Assembly (NCBI RefSeq): GCF_000143535.2
Contig: NC_037323.1
Span: forward strand, 930,001-994,000
Length of the DNA: 64,000 bases
Direction: 5' to 3'
DNA from: Botrytis cinerea B05.10
Lineage: Eukaryota > Ascomycota > Leotiomycetes > Helotiales > Sclerotiniaceae
The position numbers and the translations under genes were made by a program. Positions 1-10,821 of this stretch are shown piece by piece; the stretch's first letter is position 1, and each line of letters opens with the position of its first letter. The notes beneath the pieces are model-generated. The model worked only from the letters and a program-made list of their open reading frames with translations. It had not been told where the DNA came from and did no database searches.

Positions 1-354
1 ACCGCGTGTGTACCAATATACAATGGGCAAAGTGAAATGGTCTCCATTAGCTACCAAGCCATGTCAAGACTCGAATATGATCCAATATCTCCAATTGCCA
101 ACTACATCAATACATTACCTTGTGAATACCCAAGAACAACGGATAAAGGAAAAGAAGAATGGTCTCAATTAGGACCGACTCTTATTGTATTGGGGGCTAG
201 AGTTCCGGCGAAAGCTCTTTCACTTAGCAAATTTAACACAACAAGTCGAAATATTTCTTTGTGCGTGAAAGAACGGGAGAACAATCCTATGGTTTGTTGT
301 CGAACTTCGAAATTATTTATAGGTTTTATGACTGAACTCATGGTTTTAAGCTAG
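1..354 (+). CDS. Possible 3' end of an unrecognised gene (partial)
   Basis: The reading frame is open from the left window edge to a TAG at 352-354, with a first internal ATG at 37. The protein has no motif I recognise and no clear membrane segment. It may be the last exon of a gene that starts outside the window, or a chance ORF. Another 100-residue ORF at 466-768 ends next to RRP7 and also lacks recognisable features; I give it no weight. No splice junction can be tested without the upstream sequence. Confidence 0.2.
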   Translation, partial: TACVPIYNGQSEMVSISYQAMSRLEYDPISPIANYINTLPCEYPRTTDKGKEEWSQLGPTLIVLGARVPAKALSLSKFNTTSRNISLCVKERENNPMVCCRTSKLFIGFMTELMVLS

Positions 355-768
355 GACTGTTTGCTAAGTGTAAATTTCGTACATGCTTGTCTGAGGCATG
401 TGAGTGAGGTGATCCAGATGAGATCAAAGGCATAAGCCTACTCAACAATTGAGGCTTGCCTGAGAATGAGGCTGTTCGCGCCACGAATTAGTAAATTGAT
501 TAACTCGAGCATATTGATAGATGAAAGAATTTATCATGCGAATTATCAGACAATGTTGAGAAGATTTTTTAATGCGGTTTTTGTAGTCATTGCATGTTCA
601 AAACCACCAGGAATTGGCCCATTGGAAGAATATGCTTTTATGGCCCCGCGGTGTCATCACGAAACAGGGGACGGATCAACAAAAAAACTATTTGTTGCAC
701 ATACCTTTATTAGCGGAGACCATCCAATCTCCAGTCTAAGGTATCATTGTCAAGCTTCTCGGGCTTGA

Positions 769-1698
769 TCATCTCTCAGGTCTGAACCTTCCTCTTTTCT
801 CCCTCATGCCTTCCACCCTCTTTCTATCCTCCTCGAATTTCTTGACTAGCTCTCCAACCTCCTTCTTTCTCTTCTCTCGTCCCTGCCACCTATAAAATCC
901 TGCGTCCTCCAGCTCCTTTCTCCTCTTCTCCTCCTTTTCGGCCATCTCTCTTCTCTTTTCTTCCGCCGCCTCATTTCTCGCTGGGCCTGTTCTTCCACCC
1001 CTCACTACTGTCACAAACCCATCCTCATCTGGTACATTCCTTAATCTCTTCCTCTCTCTCTCTCTCTCCTCTTCCTTGCTATTAAATTTCGTCATGAAAG
1101 CGTCTACACTCCTCTGTACCGCTAATTTGTCAGGGAATCGTAATTCCTGCCTCATTGCATAACGTGCACTACCCAAAGCGGGCACTTTGCTTTCAGCGCC
1201 TGCACCCCAAACAGGGTATTTTGATTCCTTGCCCGATTTGCAAGTTTTTCGCGCAGCCTTTAGAACGGATTCTACGCTTTTCTCGTCTACCAATAATACC
1301 ACAGCTGTCCTTCCCTTGATGCGCAATTGCCTATCCCATCCTTGGGGCAAACTGGTATCAATTTCGGTTTCGCTTCCTCTCTTCCTCTTCTTGCTCTGCG
1401 AGGTAGTCTCGACCAGTTTTTGTGCAACAACCTCTTCCTTTTCTCCATCGAATCGTACATCTTCGACTCGGCCTACACCTATCAATGCTGCGAATACGCT
1501 TCGAATATGAATATCTGTGGAATCTATAGGTAGGTTTGTTGCGAAGAGACTCCGCGAATCGTTCTCGGACGGAATCTTTGGAGCATGTTGTCGCAAATAT
1601 ATGTGATGCGTCGTCGTAACGGGGTATGCAGGTGTAGAAGGAATTGCGATAGGAAGGACGGTATAGTTGTCACCAATGGTAGTTGGTGCTTTCGACAT
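769..1698 (-). CDS. RRP7: Ribosomal RNA-processing protein 7 (Rrp7)
   Basis: Single-exon gene for a 309-residue protein, the usual size for fungal Rrp7. In yeast Rrp7 belongs to the UTP-C part of the 90S pre-ribosome and is needed for 18S rRNA maturation in the nucleolus; that role is family knowledge. The N-terminal half has an RRM-like start (SRSLFATNLP near residue 48, then IRSVF and VGRVEDVRF). The C-terminal third is highly charged and coiled, rich in RERERKR and EEKRR runs, and ends in the RGRF-type tail of the family (EKRGRFRPER). The ATG at 1698 precedes MSKAPTTIGDNYTVLPIAIP, which fits the conserved opening of the family. The stop is TGA at 769. It is in tandem with DMC1 upstream, separated by about 440 bp. 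Confidence 0.9.
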   Translation of the reverse strand: MSKAPTTIGDNYTVLPIAIPSTPAYPVTTTHHIYLRQHAPKIPSENDSRSLFATNLPIDSTDIHIRSVFAALIGVGRVEDVRFDGEKEEVVAQKLVETTSQSKKRKRGSETEIDTSLPQGWDRQLRIKGRTAVVLLVDEKSVESVLKAARKTCKSGKESKYPVWGAGAESKVPALGSARYAMRQELRFPDKLAVQRSVDAFMTKFNSKEEERERERKRLRNVPDEDGFVTVVRGGRTGPARNEAAEEKRREMAEKEEKRRKELEDAGFYRWQGREKRKKEVGELVKKFEEDRKRVEGMREKRGRFRPER

Positions 1699-2135
1699 GT
1701 TGTAGTGTATCTCTAGATAATACGTATAGGTGTGGTAATATCTCTAGATAATTTGTACATGTGTGATGAGAATTCCAGATTCAGCGCGCGAAATTAAATT
1801 GAAGTGGTTTATTCAATTGAGCTTGTCATTATGGAACTTTTTTTGAAGCAAAAATATTTGGCAGGGGTTTGCGTCTTATCAAAGGACGCTAAGCTGAGAC
1901 CGAAGCTAAGGATAACCACAAATACCCGATCACTGGCCATTAACTAAAGAAAACACCAGCAAGTATGCAACTGAAAAATGCATTCAAAGATGCCAGATTT
2001 TATCCATTGAATCTTTCCATATCATTAATGCCCACCCTAAGCAATACTTGATCGGATAATACAGGGTTGTAAGTACGTGTATGAGTGCCTTTTTAGGTAT
2101 GTCCGACTTTGAAGTTAAGAGGCAGATGTACATCA
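1699..2135. other. Intergenic: RRP7 promoter and DMC1 3' side
   Basis: This 437-bp gap holds the 5' flank of RRP7 and the 3' flank of DMC1. A short near-repeat (TCTCTAGATAAT) occurs at about 1710 and 1741 just upstream of the RRP7 ATG. I see no coding feature. Confidence 0.5.
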
Positions 2136-3706
2136 TTAGGCCTTTTCAGGATCGTTGATGCCGCCGGTTGTAATGATATAAGTTGCTTCACGTTCCGGGC
2201 AATCTGATTTCTGCTGTTAGTACAAGTGACTAAGATACATTAAGGATAGCTTACCAGGAGAATCTACAACTTTGGCAACACGTTCCTCTCCACGACCTTT
2301 TCTCAAGAGGACTCTGGTTGTCGATGCATGTGCAAGTATATGTCCTCCAGCAGGCTTACGCCCATCAGCTCCTGCAAAAAGGGCACTGGCACCTGGATCC
2401 GACATAACTTGATTGGTCTGAAAAGTGTCAGTCTAGATCTCTGATATAGAAAAGAAGAACAGATATACCATGAAGACAACCAGATTAAATTCTTCCGCCA
2501 TCTGTGTTGCCTTGCGCAGAAAGGCGTTGAGGGCACCTTGTCGTTCGGAAAGTTCGCCACGTCCGATGAAGTCACTACGATAGAGAGCCATAATGCTATC
2601 AATGATGAGGAGGCGATATTCATCAGTTGCGAAGTTTTGGGCAAGGCCCTCAAGCAATTCCTGCTGCATCTGATTATGGTCAGTAAAGGATATTATTTGG
2701 ATTAAAAGAACCACGAGGTATACCTCAGTGTTATGAGCACGAGCATAAACGATATTTTCGAGGGCTTGATCAGGATCGACGCCGAATCGCTCTGCTATTT
2801 CCGAAATTCTTTCCGGACGGAATGTGCCCTCAGTATCTGTTCAGTCAAGTCTTAGTGGGTGCTCATCACAAATTTTAACTGCGCAAGCAATTATTTTCCT
2901 ACCAATATAGGCCACCTTTCCCTCGGCTCCACCCATCTCCTTGGGAAGCTGGGCAATAACTGCCAGTGTATGTGCTAATTGAGTCTTGCCACATCCTGCA
3001 TATTGTTAGCGAGAAAAACATCCTAAGGGTCTCAGAATACCCACTGAACTCCCCATATACCTCGCTGATACTCATAGTTTGAAAGCCACTGGAAAATTTT
3101 AACCCTTCCAGCTCAGGTAGAAGTTGGAAGATTAACCCACCCGTTCAAACAAGCATCCAACTGCTTGCTACCAGTAGAAATTCTGATACACTTCTTTCGA
3201 AAGTGGCCGTGCTCAGCGGCAGTGACGAATTGACCAGCAGTGTTGGGACCCTGTCTTTTGTTAGCACATGGGACAAAGTCGTACGGAGCTTGGCACTTAC
3301 GGCTACTTTCTTTGCAGCTTCCTTGACTTTCTCGGCCTTTATGTCGGAGAAACCTTTGATTTTAACCAATCTTCGAATGGGGGTATTAATAAGAGTCTGA
3401 TGCGAGGTCAGCTTCACGTCTTGAATCGGCCGTTCATGACTGAACGCAAGAATATTCTTACTCCAACAGTACAAATGAGGTTGGATCTCAATTTTGCAAT
3501 ATCCGCGGCGGAGATACCTGCGTAAATTAGAACTGAAAGCTGCAGAAGATCAAGTGCGCTTTGCGGATTACCATGGGCCTGGATCTCATCGATATCGATG
3601 ATACTACTCTAAAAATATGTGTCAGTGAATAACCTCTCGCATGGGACGAAACACGACTTACCTCCTGCTCATTCGCATCACCGCAAAGTGAAGCTGCGAT
3701 GGCCAT
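2136..3706 (-). CDS. DMC1: Meiotic recombinase Dmc1 (RecA/Rad51 family), 11 exons
   Basis: Exons (minus): 3706-3662, 3608-3572, 3517-3462, 3396-3301, 3250-3141, 3088-3045, 2995-2903, 2836-2724, 2669-2469, 2417-2255, 2203-2136. They total 1026 nt, or 341 residues, the normal Dmc1 length. Dmc1 forms filaments on single-stranded DNA and performs homolog strand exchange in meiosis. An N-terminal helix-hairpin-helix domain contains [20 protein letters not shown] and [19 protein letters not shown]. Walker A is GEFRCGKTQ (about 127-135) and Walker B is LLIIDSI (about 218-224). The stretch [20 protein letters not shown] is Dmc1-type and unlike the Rad51 equivalent. The Walker A arginine is restored only if the donor at 3044 is read as GTGGGT rather than the neighbouring GTATTC. 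Ten introns of 49-66 nt make this the most interrupted gene in the window. No disabling change is seen. Confidence 0.93.
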
Positions 3707-4267
3707 ATCGACAATTTTATAACAATCGAGGGTGAGGCTTGGGATATTTGAAGAATGATCCGGAAGATAAGTTCAAATGAAAAATTGAAAGTCAAGTTGA
3801 AGGTGGAGCTGGATATAATGATTCAGTAATCACACTTCAGATTGCTCCAAACTTAGCTTTATCACATCAGGATCATTGAGAAGAGAAGAGCACCACTCAC
3901 TGTTTCGAAGAATTGAAACTCACGAATCAATACAAAGACCGACAACAGAAGAGATGATGACTATCTATGTCCTCAATTGGGAAATAATCGAAGATTGGCA
4001 ACGAACGAAATGCAGTCCGGAATACGAGAATATAATTATGCGTTATCAGGAAAATGCTGAAGGTACGGAACACCTTGAGATGATCTTCGATTATACAGAT
4101 GCAGAAGATCAAATTTCAAGTTTTTTGAAGTTTAAAAAATTGAGACGAAGGTGAAAGTGAAGGTTGAGGGAAACTCCAGGCAGGATGTATTTTGCGCCAA
4201 GCTTGATCAAGCGAGAAGCGACACCTGTTCGGACTTGAATATATATTTGTAAAACTCACTCTCCATC
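3707..4267. other. Intergenic: DMC1 upstream region
   Basis: This region lies between the DMC1 start and the 5S rRNA gene. A frame open across 3876-4154 lacks a good ATG at its beginning (the first true ATG is near 3954) and encodes nothing recognisable, so I do not call it. An AAGCTTGATCAAGC-like palindromic stretch lies near 4199. Confidence 0.4.
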
Positions 4268-4386
4268 ACATACGACCATAGACTGAAGAGAATTGGGCAT
4301 CCCGTCCGCTCTGCCATACACAAGCTTCAGATCGGTGGATTAGTAGTTGGGTGGGTGACCACCAGCGAATCCCCACTGTTGTATGT
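4268..4386 (+). rRNA. 5S ribosomal RNA
   Basis: The 119-nt segment starts ACATACGACCATAG and ends TTGTATGT, which pair as the terminal stem of fungal 5S rRNA. The interior carries the conserved GGGCATCCCGTCCGCTCTGCC block and the internal control region ending in the GGGTGGGTGACCACCAGCGAATCC block. The internal stem halves CTGAAG and CTTCAG are complementary, so folding looks intact. A T-rich run (TTTTTC then TTTTAC, TTTTTTT) follows directly and would serve as the RNA polymerase III terminator. Dispersed single 5S genes, outside the rDNA repeat, are normal in filamentous ascomycetes. A 90-residue minus-strand ORF overlapping the 3' part is a shadow. Confidence 0.95.
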
Positions 4387-7011
4387 TTTTCTTTTACTTT
4401 TTTTGGTTGTCCTGAGAAATTGCAGTCGCCAGCCGAAAAAAGCAGCTAGTGCGCTCTTGAGAGGAGGAAGATGGATAGCCTCCGGAAATTGGATTGTAAA
4501 GGTCTGTTGGGAAATGTGAATGGAAGCAGAGACAGAGAGGGGTATAGATCTGTCGCGTAAATTTTCGTGCTGGATCTTTTGCTGCATTCCTTCCAGCATA
4601 CTTCCACTTGAAATGTCTATCTTTTGCCCTCCTGTGGGCTGAACACGAGGCTGTTAGATACTTTTACCAGATAGCTGTTAGGAATGAATATTTTATTTTG
4701 GCCTAGAGGATGAGAGAGGTCTCACAAGGTTATCCAAGAGCATAATGCGACCGTAGTGATACATATAAACCTACCGATTGTCATTCATTTCTCGTTTGAT
4801 TCACTCTGATCATTAGGCATTGCCAATAGTATCATGGATTTTCTTTCTTGGCCACTGGAACAACTGCATAATAGATTGAACCCAAAAGCAAACATGCCAA
4901 AAACATACCACCCAGCAGCTTAATCCGTCTTCTGATTCCTAACCGCGAAAGACTCTCCGCTACTCCTAATCCCTTCCTTCAAATCTACTCGAGGTTGATG
5001 ATCCGGAGCCCGTTTCGCTTTATAAATGCGATATACCCTCGTCATACAACTATACGCAACACCCACTCAATCAACCCTCGATGTCTTCCATCCCAAAGAC
5101 ATAATCCAAACCACTCACTCATCAACAATAGCCATAGCCATAGTCATAGCAAATCCGACACTCTTCGGTATCTACTTTACATCCTCTTTACGAGTTGGAT
5201 GACCTGACGCATCACCGATCGCTCGAGCGAGTTCCCAGCAAGGAATCTGTTCCTCGTTGGTAATTGGGAAACTTTATCCATACACACGCATCGCTTCGTC
5301 TTTAACAAGACTCAGAGTCGCGTGTTGAAGAAACAAGTTCTGCGCAGCTAGAATATACACATGGATCACGTTCCCCACGTACGTGAAATCAAAATGGTTC
5401 CTCCCGTTTCCGATTTGGAATTTGAGGTTTCCAGTAGCAGAGCAGTTCTTTCGGAGAATGATTTTGCTGGACCGGGATTGTTTTCTCTAAAGATACTGGA
5501 CGACTGGATAGAAATTATGAGCTGGGTTGTTGTGCTTGAGCCAGAACTCATCGCCTAGTGCTTTGGAATGTGAAAAGGTAGATTTCTTTTTGGACGTTAA
5601 ATTCGACAATGTGAAATTTTGAACAACCTTAGCTTTATCAAAATAGAGAGCAATCCTGAAGCCTAGTGTTTCTGATATTCGGGACTGCGGCCCGATAATC
5701 AGAGATTTTGATTTACAATTGTGTCTCATGCAATAATCCGAAGTGATGTATTGTATCCATGGAAAAGCCAAATCATTCTCATAGATTCACAGCTTCTCGG
5801 ATATCGATATGCCCCTTGAAAGACTGCAGTCCAAACCACACACTCTCATTATCGAGCTGCCACAAAATTGACAATCTGACTCGTATCATGATAGTTCGAC
5901 AAATTGTGTTTCATCCCAAGGTTCTCCACTAGGGCTTGGACTAATGTTGCACAAATCTTGGAGCAGACAAAATGTGATGATTGAAAAGTTCGTAATGGTA
6001 CTAATTATCGAGTGCAAGAATTTTCTTTCCACATCGCAGAACTTCCGAGGGTGTTATCATGGTTTACTTCCAGTTAATGCCCAACATCAAAGATGTTATA
6101 CTGTCAACTCAGGCGTCCCGATGTAAGATTTAAATTCAAATACATCGAAAGAACATGTCTTCTCTTCTTCTCAAACACCGTGGCTCTTTATCATGCTAGA
6201 TTTTTGCCGTGAGTTACCTGTTGCTCAGATAGAGAGTGGAAAGCTTGTTCAATCTTATACCTCAGCAGCGTCCATTCTCAATACCATAAGATGATGCTAC
6301 ACCTCCCAATTGAAAATGAGTCGAGCCTATTCTGGTCCAACTTCGCAACCCCAAGCTAACTATCTGAGTATTCAGTTGTTCGGTACCTGGACCCTGGTAT
6401 CTTTCATCTTTCGCAAATATAATGCGTGCAATATTGAGAACAAGGGGATTTATATCATAACTATATGGACTCATGTGATAGCTTTGCCGTATTTTATTAG
6501 CGAGTGATTGGTTTTTGAGACTGAGTATTCGGAAGGGAACGCCACCGCCTCCCGCCATAGCAACGGCGAGCACCGGTCGGACGGCGAAGGAGTGATGTGT
6601 TATATTGAGAACTAATATTAGTGTACTACCGAAAATTGAAGCTAGCAAAGTCACAGAAGCCTACTTCCAAAGTACCATTTGTCTCAGTTTTATCAAGGCA
6701 TTAAAGATTGATTTTTGACAAGGAGGCATTGCTATCCTTGGGAATGTGTATGATTCGATCATGTTCAAACTTCACGTATGGCCTGCAAGCATAACCGTTT
6801 CCGCAGCCAGTGACCGCTTGGTCAAGGTGTTAAATGGTCAAAGTGAAGACATTTCAACGTTGATCAATCTCCCCGATTTGATAATTGCCATGCAAAACTG
6901 GTGTTTCCCCAACTCCTAATCTCTATGCAATCTTCCGTGTAAACGCAGAGCCAAACCTATTGCTTATCCTCAATAAGATATCCGACATGAAAATATTAAC
7001 ATAGTTGATAT
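4387..7011. other. Intergenic, about 2.6 kb, with a possible decayed permease tail
   Basis: No intact gene is seen. On the minus strand between about 5180 and 4920 one frame, read through two stops, gives a hydrophobic stretch (SVGFAMTMAMAIVDE) and then a charged tail (VYRIYKAKRAPDHQPRVDLK) ending at a TAA near 4920. That pattern resembles the last membrane segment and cytosolic tail of an MFS permease, but the evidence is weak. A 130-residue minus ORF at 6262-6654 starts at GTG and has no recognisable content. The rest shows no repeat or RNA gene that I can see. Confidence 0.3.
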
Positions 7012-7964
7012 TTATTCAGCCAAATACTCGGTAGAGTCATCCCACACCCCTATACTACTGTTACCTCTCATATCTACATCCTGATTGAGTTCATCCCAAT
7101 CTTCCCTCCAGCTTATATCGTCCAGAGCTTTCGCGTGCTTTGCTGCCATAGTTTGCATTTCGATTTGGGTACGATTAAGTAGTGATTGACTGGTCCCAAG
7201 CTCTTCCTGGCTGATTTGATTGATAGATTGCTTAGTCTCAAGAAGGTAAAAGGCCAGGAAAGTGAGAGGAAAAGGGAATGAGAACGAGAGTTAGCACCTA
7301 CAGATTTGAAATGTGTTCCTCTAAATTAGTGATTTCTTCTGTGCATTCGTCCAACTTGGAGACGTGCCAGGCGAGAATCTTCTACATATAATACATGAGC
7401 AATCATATCTTCAGATTGAAAGTTGTCTGATGTATATAAACTTACATCACTTTCTATTCTATGAGCTTGGAGTTCGCCGACTGCTCTTGCAAGTCGTACG
7501 TTCAACGCTTCAGCTGATGTTGCTATCTCAGCAGCTTTCGCGACCGCCACTACACCCCTATTGTATGAAGAGCTACGGGAGATTGGTGGTGGAGACGTAG
7601 ATCTTCGTAGGTAGCTCTCCCTTCTAGTGTTGAGTGGTCGTCCCCAGAACACATCGTTGGAGTCCCTTCGCGGCGGCGGTGGTTTGACTTTAGTATGAGA
7701 TACTTTAGGGTCCAAATCCATAGAATATTCCACTCTCAATAGTGTCTCCATCTCATCCGTCTTCTTGTGCAACGCAGTGATGGCATCGTCTTCGGCGTCA
7801 TCATGTGACAACCTGACTACGAGGTCATTGAGTCTTTGTAGTAGGACATCCTTGTTGTCCTGAGAGTCCTGATTCGAGGAATTTGATGGGACAGTCGGTG
7901 AAGCATCAACATTCGTGAACGAGAGAGGGGAAGTGAAATGGCGCCGAAGACCCAGGATATTCAT
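7012..7964 (-). CDS. Uncharacterised coiled-coil protein, 265 residues
   Basis: Exons (minus): 7964-7446, 7381-7302, 7210-7012, total 798 nt. The first exon encodes a Ser/Pro-rich, charged N-terminus with a PPPPRR patch and a RRSTSPPPISRSSS region (about 105-135). An alanine-rich helix (VAVAKAAEIATSAEALNVRLARAVGELQAH) follows. Exons 2 and 3 join into one long amphipathic helix (KILAWHVSKLDECTEEITNL then EEHISNLQEELGTSQSLLNR). The C-terminus is acidic and contains two Trp-Asp pairs. The acceptor at 7211 (ATCAAATCAG) was chosen because it keeps the heptad pattern; the nearer AG at about 7232 leads to an early stop. The layout suggests a structural subunit or adaptor of a complex, but I do not recognise the family. 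Confidence 0.7.
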
Positions 7965-8416
7965 CTTTCTTTGGAGTATTACATGCAGGAAGTTATATAG
8001 GCGCTATGACCTAAGCAGCATCCAAGAATTCATTTTGTTGTAAAGGTTTCACGTGGATGCATTATGAAATGCAGCTCAAAATGCACAACTTCTCATACAA
8101 ACCAATGGTTGATCTCAATACGACGTACATAAGTAGCGGTATGTCGCGCGTAGTGGGGTGGAAATGTCCTGTTGTTGGCATTTTCAGAGGAAGGTTCTGC
8201 CATGTGTCACCGCTTTTATTTACTGCTTTACTCGATAGTAAAATACATTGCGGGACAATTTACATTCTGCAAAGTAACAAACCACACAAAGGATCATTAT
8301 TGACTCATCTGGGATAATTCTTCCACGCTCTTTCTAGACTCACTTCTGGTTCTGATTGACTTTCATAAGCCGCCATATTCATTCTTTTTACTTCCAATCT
8401 ACTCCTCTCAAACAAA
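7965..8416. other. Bidirectional upstream region of the coiled-coil gene and the anthranilate synthase gene
   Basis: A 452-bp divergent intergenic region. It contains the TGACTCA site reported separately. No coding feature is seen. Confidence 0.5.
8301..8307 (+). promoter_or_regulatory. TGACTCA, putative Gcn4/CPC1 (cross-pathway control) site
   Basis: A perfect 7-bp palindromic TGACTCA lies 110 bp before the anthranilate synthase ATG. This is the binding site of the Gcn4/CPC1/CpcA bZIP factor that induces amino-acid biosynthesis genes under starvation; the link is established for fungal tryptophan genes. A single 7-mer can occur by chance, but position and target gene both fit. Confidence 0.6.
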
Positions 8417-10205
8417 ATGGTGGTGGGGGTATGTTGAACGATGACTCCTCCCAGACAGAATTGACAAAAAAAGCTCACAGAGTAACTAGGACATCTCGCC
8501 TTCTTTGGCGGAAATATCGGGTGTGCTTTCCAAATCTCGAGGAAAGCCATATGCCCCCAATTTAGTTGCCATCTATAAAGAAATATCCTCCGATCTCATT
8601 ACTCCTTCCGCCGCATACCTCAAGATCTCCGCGCACTCAAAGTCCGACCATTCCTTCTTATTCGAGAGTGCCGCAACAGAAAAGGTTGGCAGATATAGTT
8701 TTATAGGAGCTGGACCGAGAAAGATTCTTAAAACTGGTGAAGGACATGGCGAGCAAGTGGACCCATTGCCTGCGCTCGAGGCAGAGTTGTCCAAATGTAG
8801 GGTAGCGCAAATCCCGGGACAAAAATTACCACCTTTGACAGGAGGAGCCATTGGATATGTGGGATATGATTGTGTTCGATACTTTGAGCCTAAGACCGCA
8901 CGACCCATGAAAGATGTTCTTCAAGTTCCTGAGTCACTCTTTATGCTATTCGATACTATTGTCGCATTCGATCGATTTTTTGGAGTTATAAAAGTTATCA
9001 CATACCTTCATGTTCCGGAAGATTTCACACAAATTCCAGCAGATTACGAGAAAGCACAAGAAATCATTGATGAAGTTGTTTCCGTTCTTGAATCGCCGGA
9101 TACACCTTTACCCATTCAGCCACCTATAAAAATGGACAACGAATATAAGTCAAACATTGGGCAGGAAGGCTACGAGGGACATGTCAATAATCTTAAGACT
9201 CACATCACATCTGGTGATATTATTCAAGCAGTACCTTCACAACGTTTTGCAAGACCAACTTCTCTTCACCCCTTCAATATATATCGTCATCTCCGTACCG
9301 TCAACCCCTCACCCTACCTTTTCTACGTCAACTGTGGTGACTTCCAAATTGTAGGAGCTTCTCCCGAACTGCTTGTTAAAGCTGAAGAGGGTCGTGTGAT
9401 AACCCACCCGATCGCTGGTACTGTCAAACGCAACCCAGATCCTCAAATCGATGAAGCTCTTGCCGAGGAACTCCGTAGCTCTCTGAAAGACCGCGCGGAA
9501 CACGTTATGTTGGTCGATCTTGCACGTAACGATATTAACCGTGTATGCGATCCCCTAACCACTCGCGTAGATCGATTGATGGTCGTTGAGAAGTTTAGTC
9601 ACGTGCAACATTTGGTCTCACAAGTCTCGGGAGTGTTAAGGAAAGATAAGACTCGATTCGACGCTTTCCGTTCAATTTTCCCCGCGGGTACTGTATCCGG
9701 TGCCCCAAAAGTTAAGGCCATGGAATTGATAGCCGAATTGGAAAAAGAAAAGAGAGGTGTATATGCGGGTGCAGTCGGATATTTCGGCTATGGAAGTGTA
9801 GATGCGGAAGGGAATGAATTCGAGGGAGAGATGGATACGTGTATTGCTCTGAGAACTATGGTAGTCAAAGATGGAATTGCTTATTTGCAAGCTGGTATGT
9901 TCAACTTTTTTCTTTCACGCCGAGCTTACCCTTCAAAATCACACTGCCTACAAACCTCTTCACCCTTTACTTTTCTTTATAAATTAACAAAACCTACAGG
10001 CGGTGGCATAGTCTTCGACTCAGACCCCTACGACGAATGGTTGGAAACCATGAACAAACTTGGCGCCAACATGCAATGTATAGCCGGCGCCGAGAAAATC
10101 TATTCGAACATCCAGTCTAGATCCACACCTAGCCCTATGACTAGGGACGCCCCACTACCCGTAAAATCCGAGGAGAAGGCTCATATTGATTTCGCAGCAG
10201 AATAG
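8417..10205 (+). CDS. TRP2: Anthranilate synthase component I (chorismate to anthranilate)
   Basis: Exons 8417-8428, 8490-9894, 10000-10205 total 1623 nt, or 540 residues. The enzyme converts chorismate to anthranilate, the first committed step of tryptophan synthesis, using ammonia from a glutaminase partner (TRP3-type) that is not in this window. Visible signatures are PIAGTVKRNPDP, DLARNDINRVCDP and FPAGTVSGAPKVKAMELI of the chorismate-binding domain, plus an N-terminal regulatory region beginning PNLVAIYKEISSDLITPSAA. The long frame has no ATG at its beginning. A stop at 8487-8489 lies just upstream, and that TAG is itself a splice acceptor. The initiator is in a 12-nt exon (M-V-V-G, context ACAAAATGG) followed by a GTATGT donor. 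The second intron is 105 nt and happens to be open, so an unspliced read adds 35 residues. The same protein lacks a fused glutaminase domain. Confidence 0.93.
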
Positions 10206-10821
10206 GGTATGATCAATTGAACATGGCAGTTAAAATGGCAGGTCAAAAGACCCGAATGAATTTGGTAGTCTTGGTGTGGTCAGAAGGAAGTCATGCTTGT
10301 CACTCATCTAGACAATGCCTGAAAACAGCTCGACTGCGGCACGGGTCTTTCGACTGTTGTAGAAGCTCAGAAAACTCCAGACTTAATTAGATTGATAAAC
10401 GTCAAAATCAAAGACTCAAGTTGAATCCATTCGCAAAGTTTTTTTTACATCGTCTGTGCAAGGTGTGGTCCGTGCCTATCTGACGTAATACCATAGATAT
10501 TGACAGGGAGATCGACCGACCGTTGATAGACCACCAGATGCATATTGTTAAAGTCGGTCAGACCCACACATGCCTAGAAATTTGTAAAATTTAAACGAAA
10601 TCAAATTTGTGAAATACTTATTATTAGGCATGGCGCGTATTATGGCGGATCAAATTGAGCACGATTGATGGGAAAATTATGAAGAGGAGTATTTGTTATT
10701 TGTATTTTAGTTGGTCGAAAAAAACATGTGACCCAAATTCCTTCTACCCAGAGAGCATCTGTCTATCTTAGAGTACAAGGCGCTGTGTCTAATTCTATGT
10801 GTACAATGGTCGTGAAATCTT
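10206..10821. other. Intergenic between convergent genes
   Basis: A 616-bp region between the 3' ends of the anthranilate synthase and cytochrome c genes. It holds their 3' UTRs. Nothing else is recognised. Confidence 0.5.

Noticed and set aside
3876..4154. Possible 92-residue gene next to DMC1
   Set aside because: The frame opens at TTG, the first ATG is internal, and no feature is recognised.
4327..4599. 90-residue minus-strand ORF over the 5S rRNA
   Set aside because: It overlaps an intact 5S gene and encodes no recognisable protein.
4920..5180. Remnant of an MFS permease on the minus strand
   Set aside because: Two stops and only a short hydrophobic and basic match; too weak to call as a pseudogene.
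6262..6654. 130-residue minus-strand ORF
   Set aside because: It starts at GTG, has no recognisable domain and no codon pattern that stands out.
9895..9999. In-frame extension of anthranilate synthase between residues near AYLQAG and GGGIVFDSD
   Set aside because: This 105-nt stretch has GTATGT and a CTACAG end and is a multiple of three; it is an intron that happens to be open.
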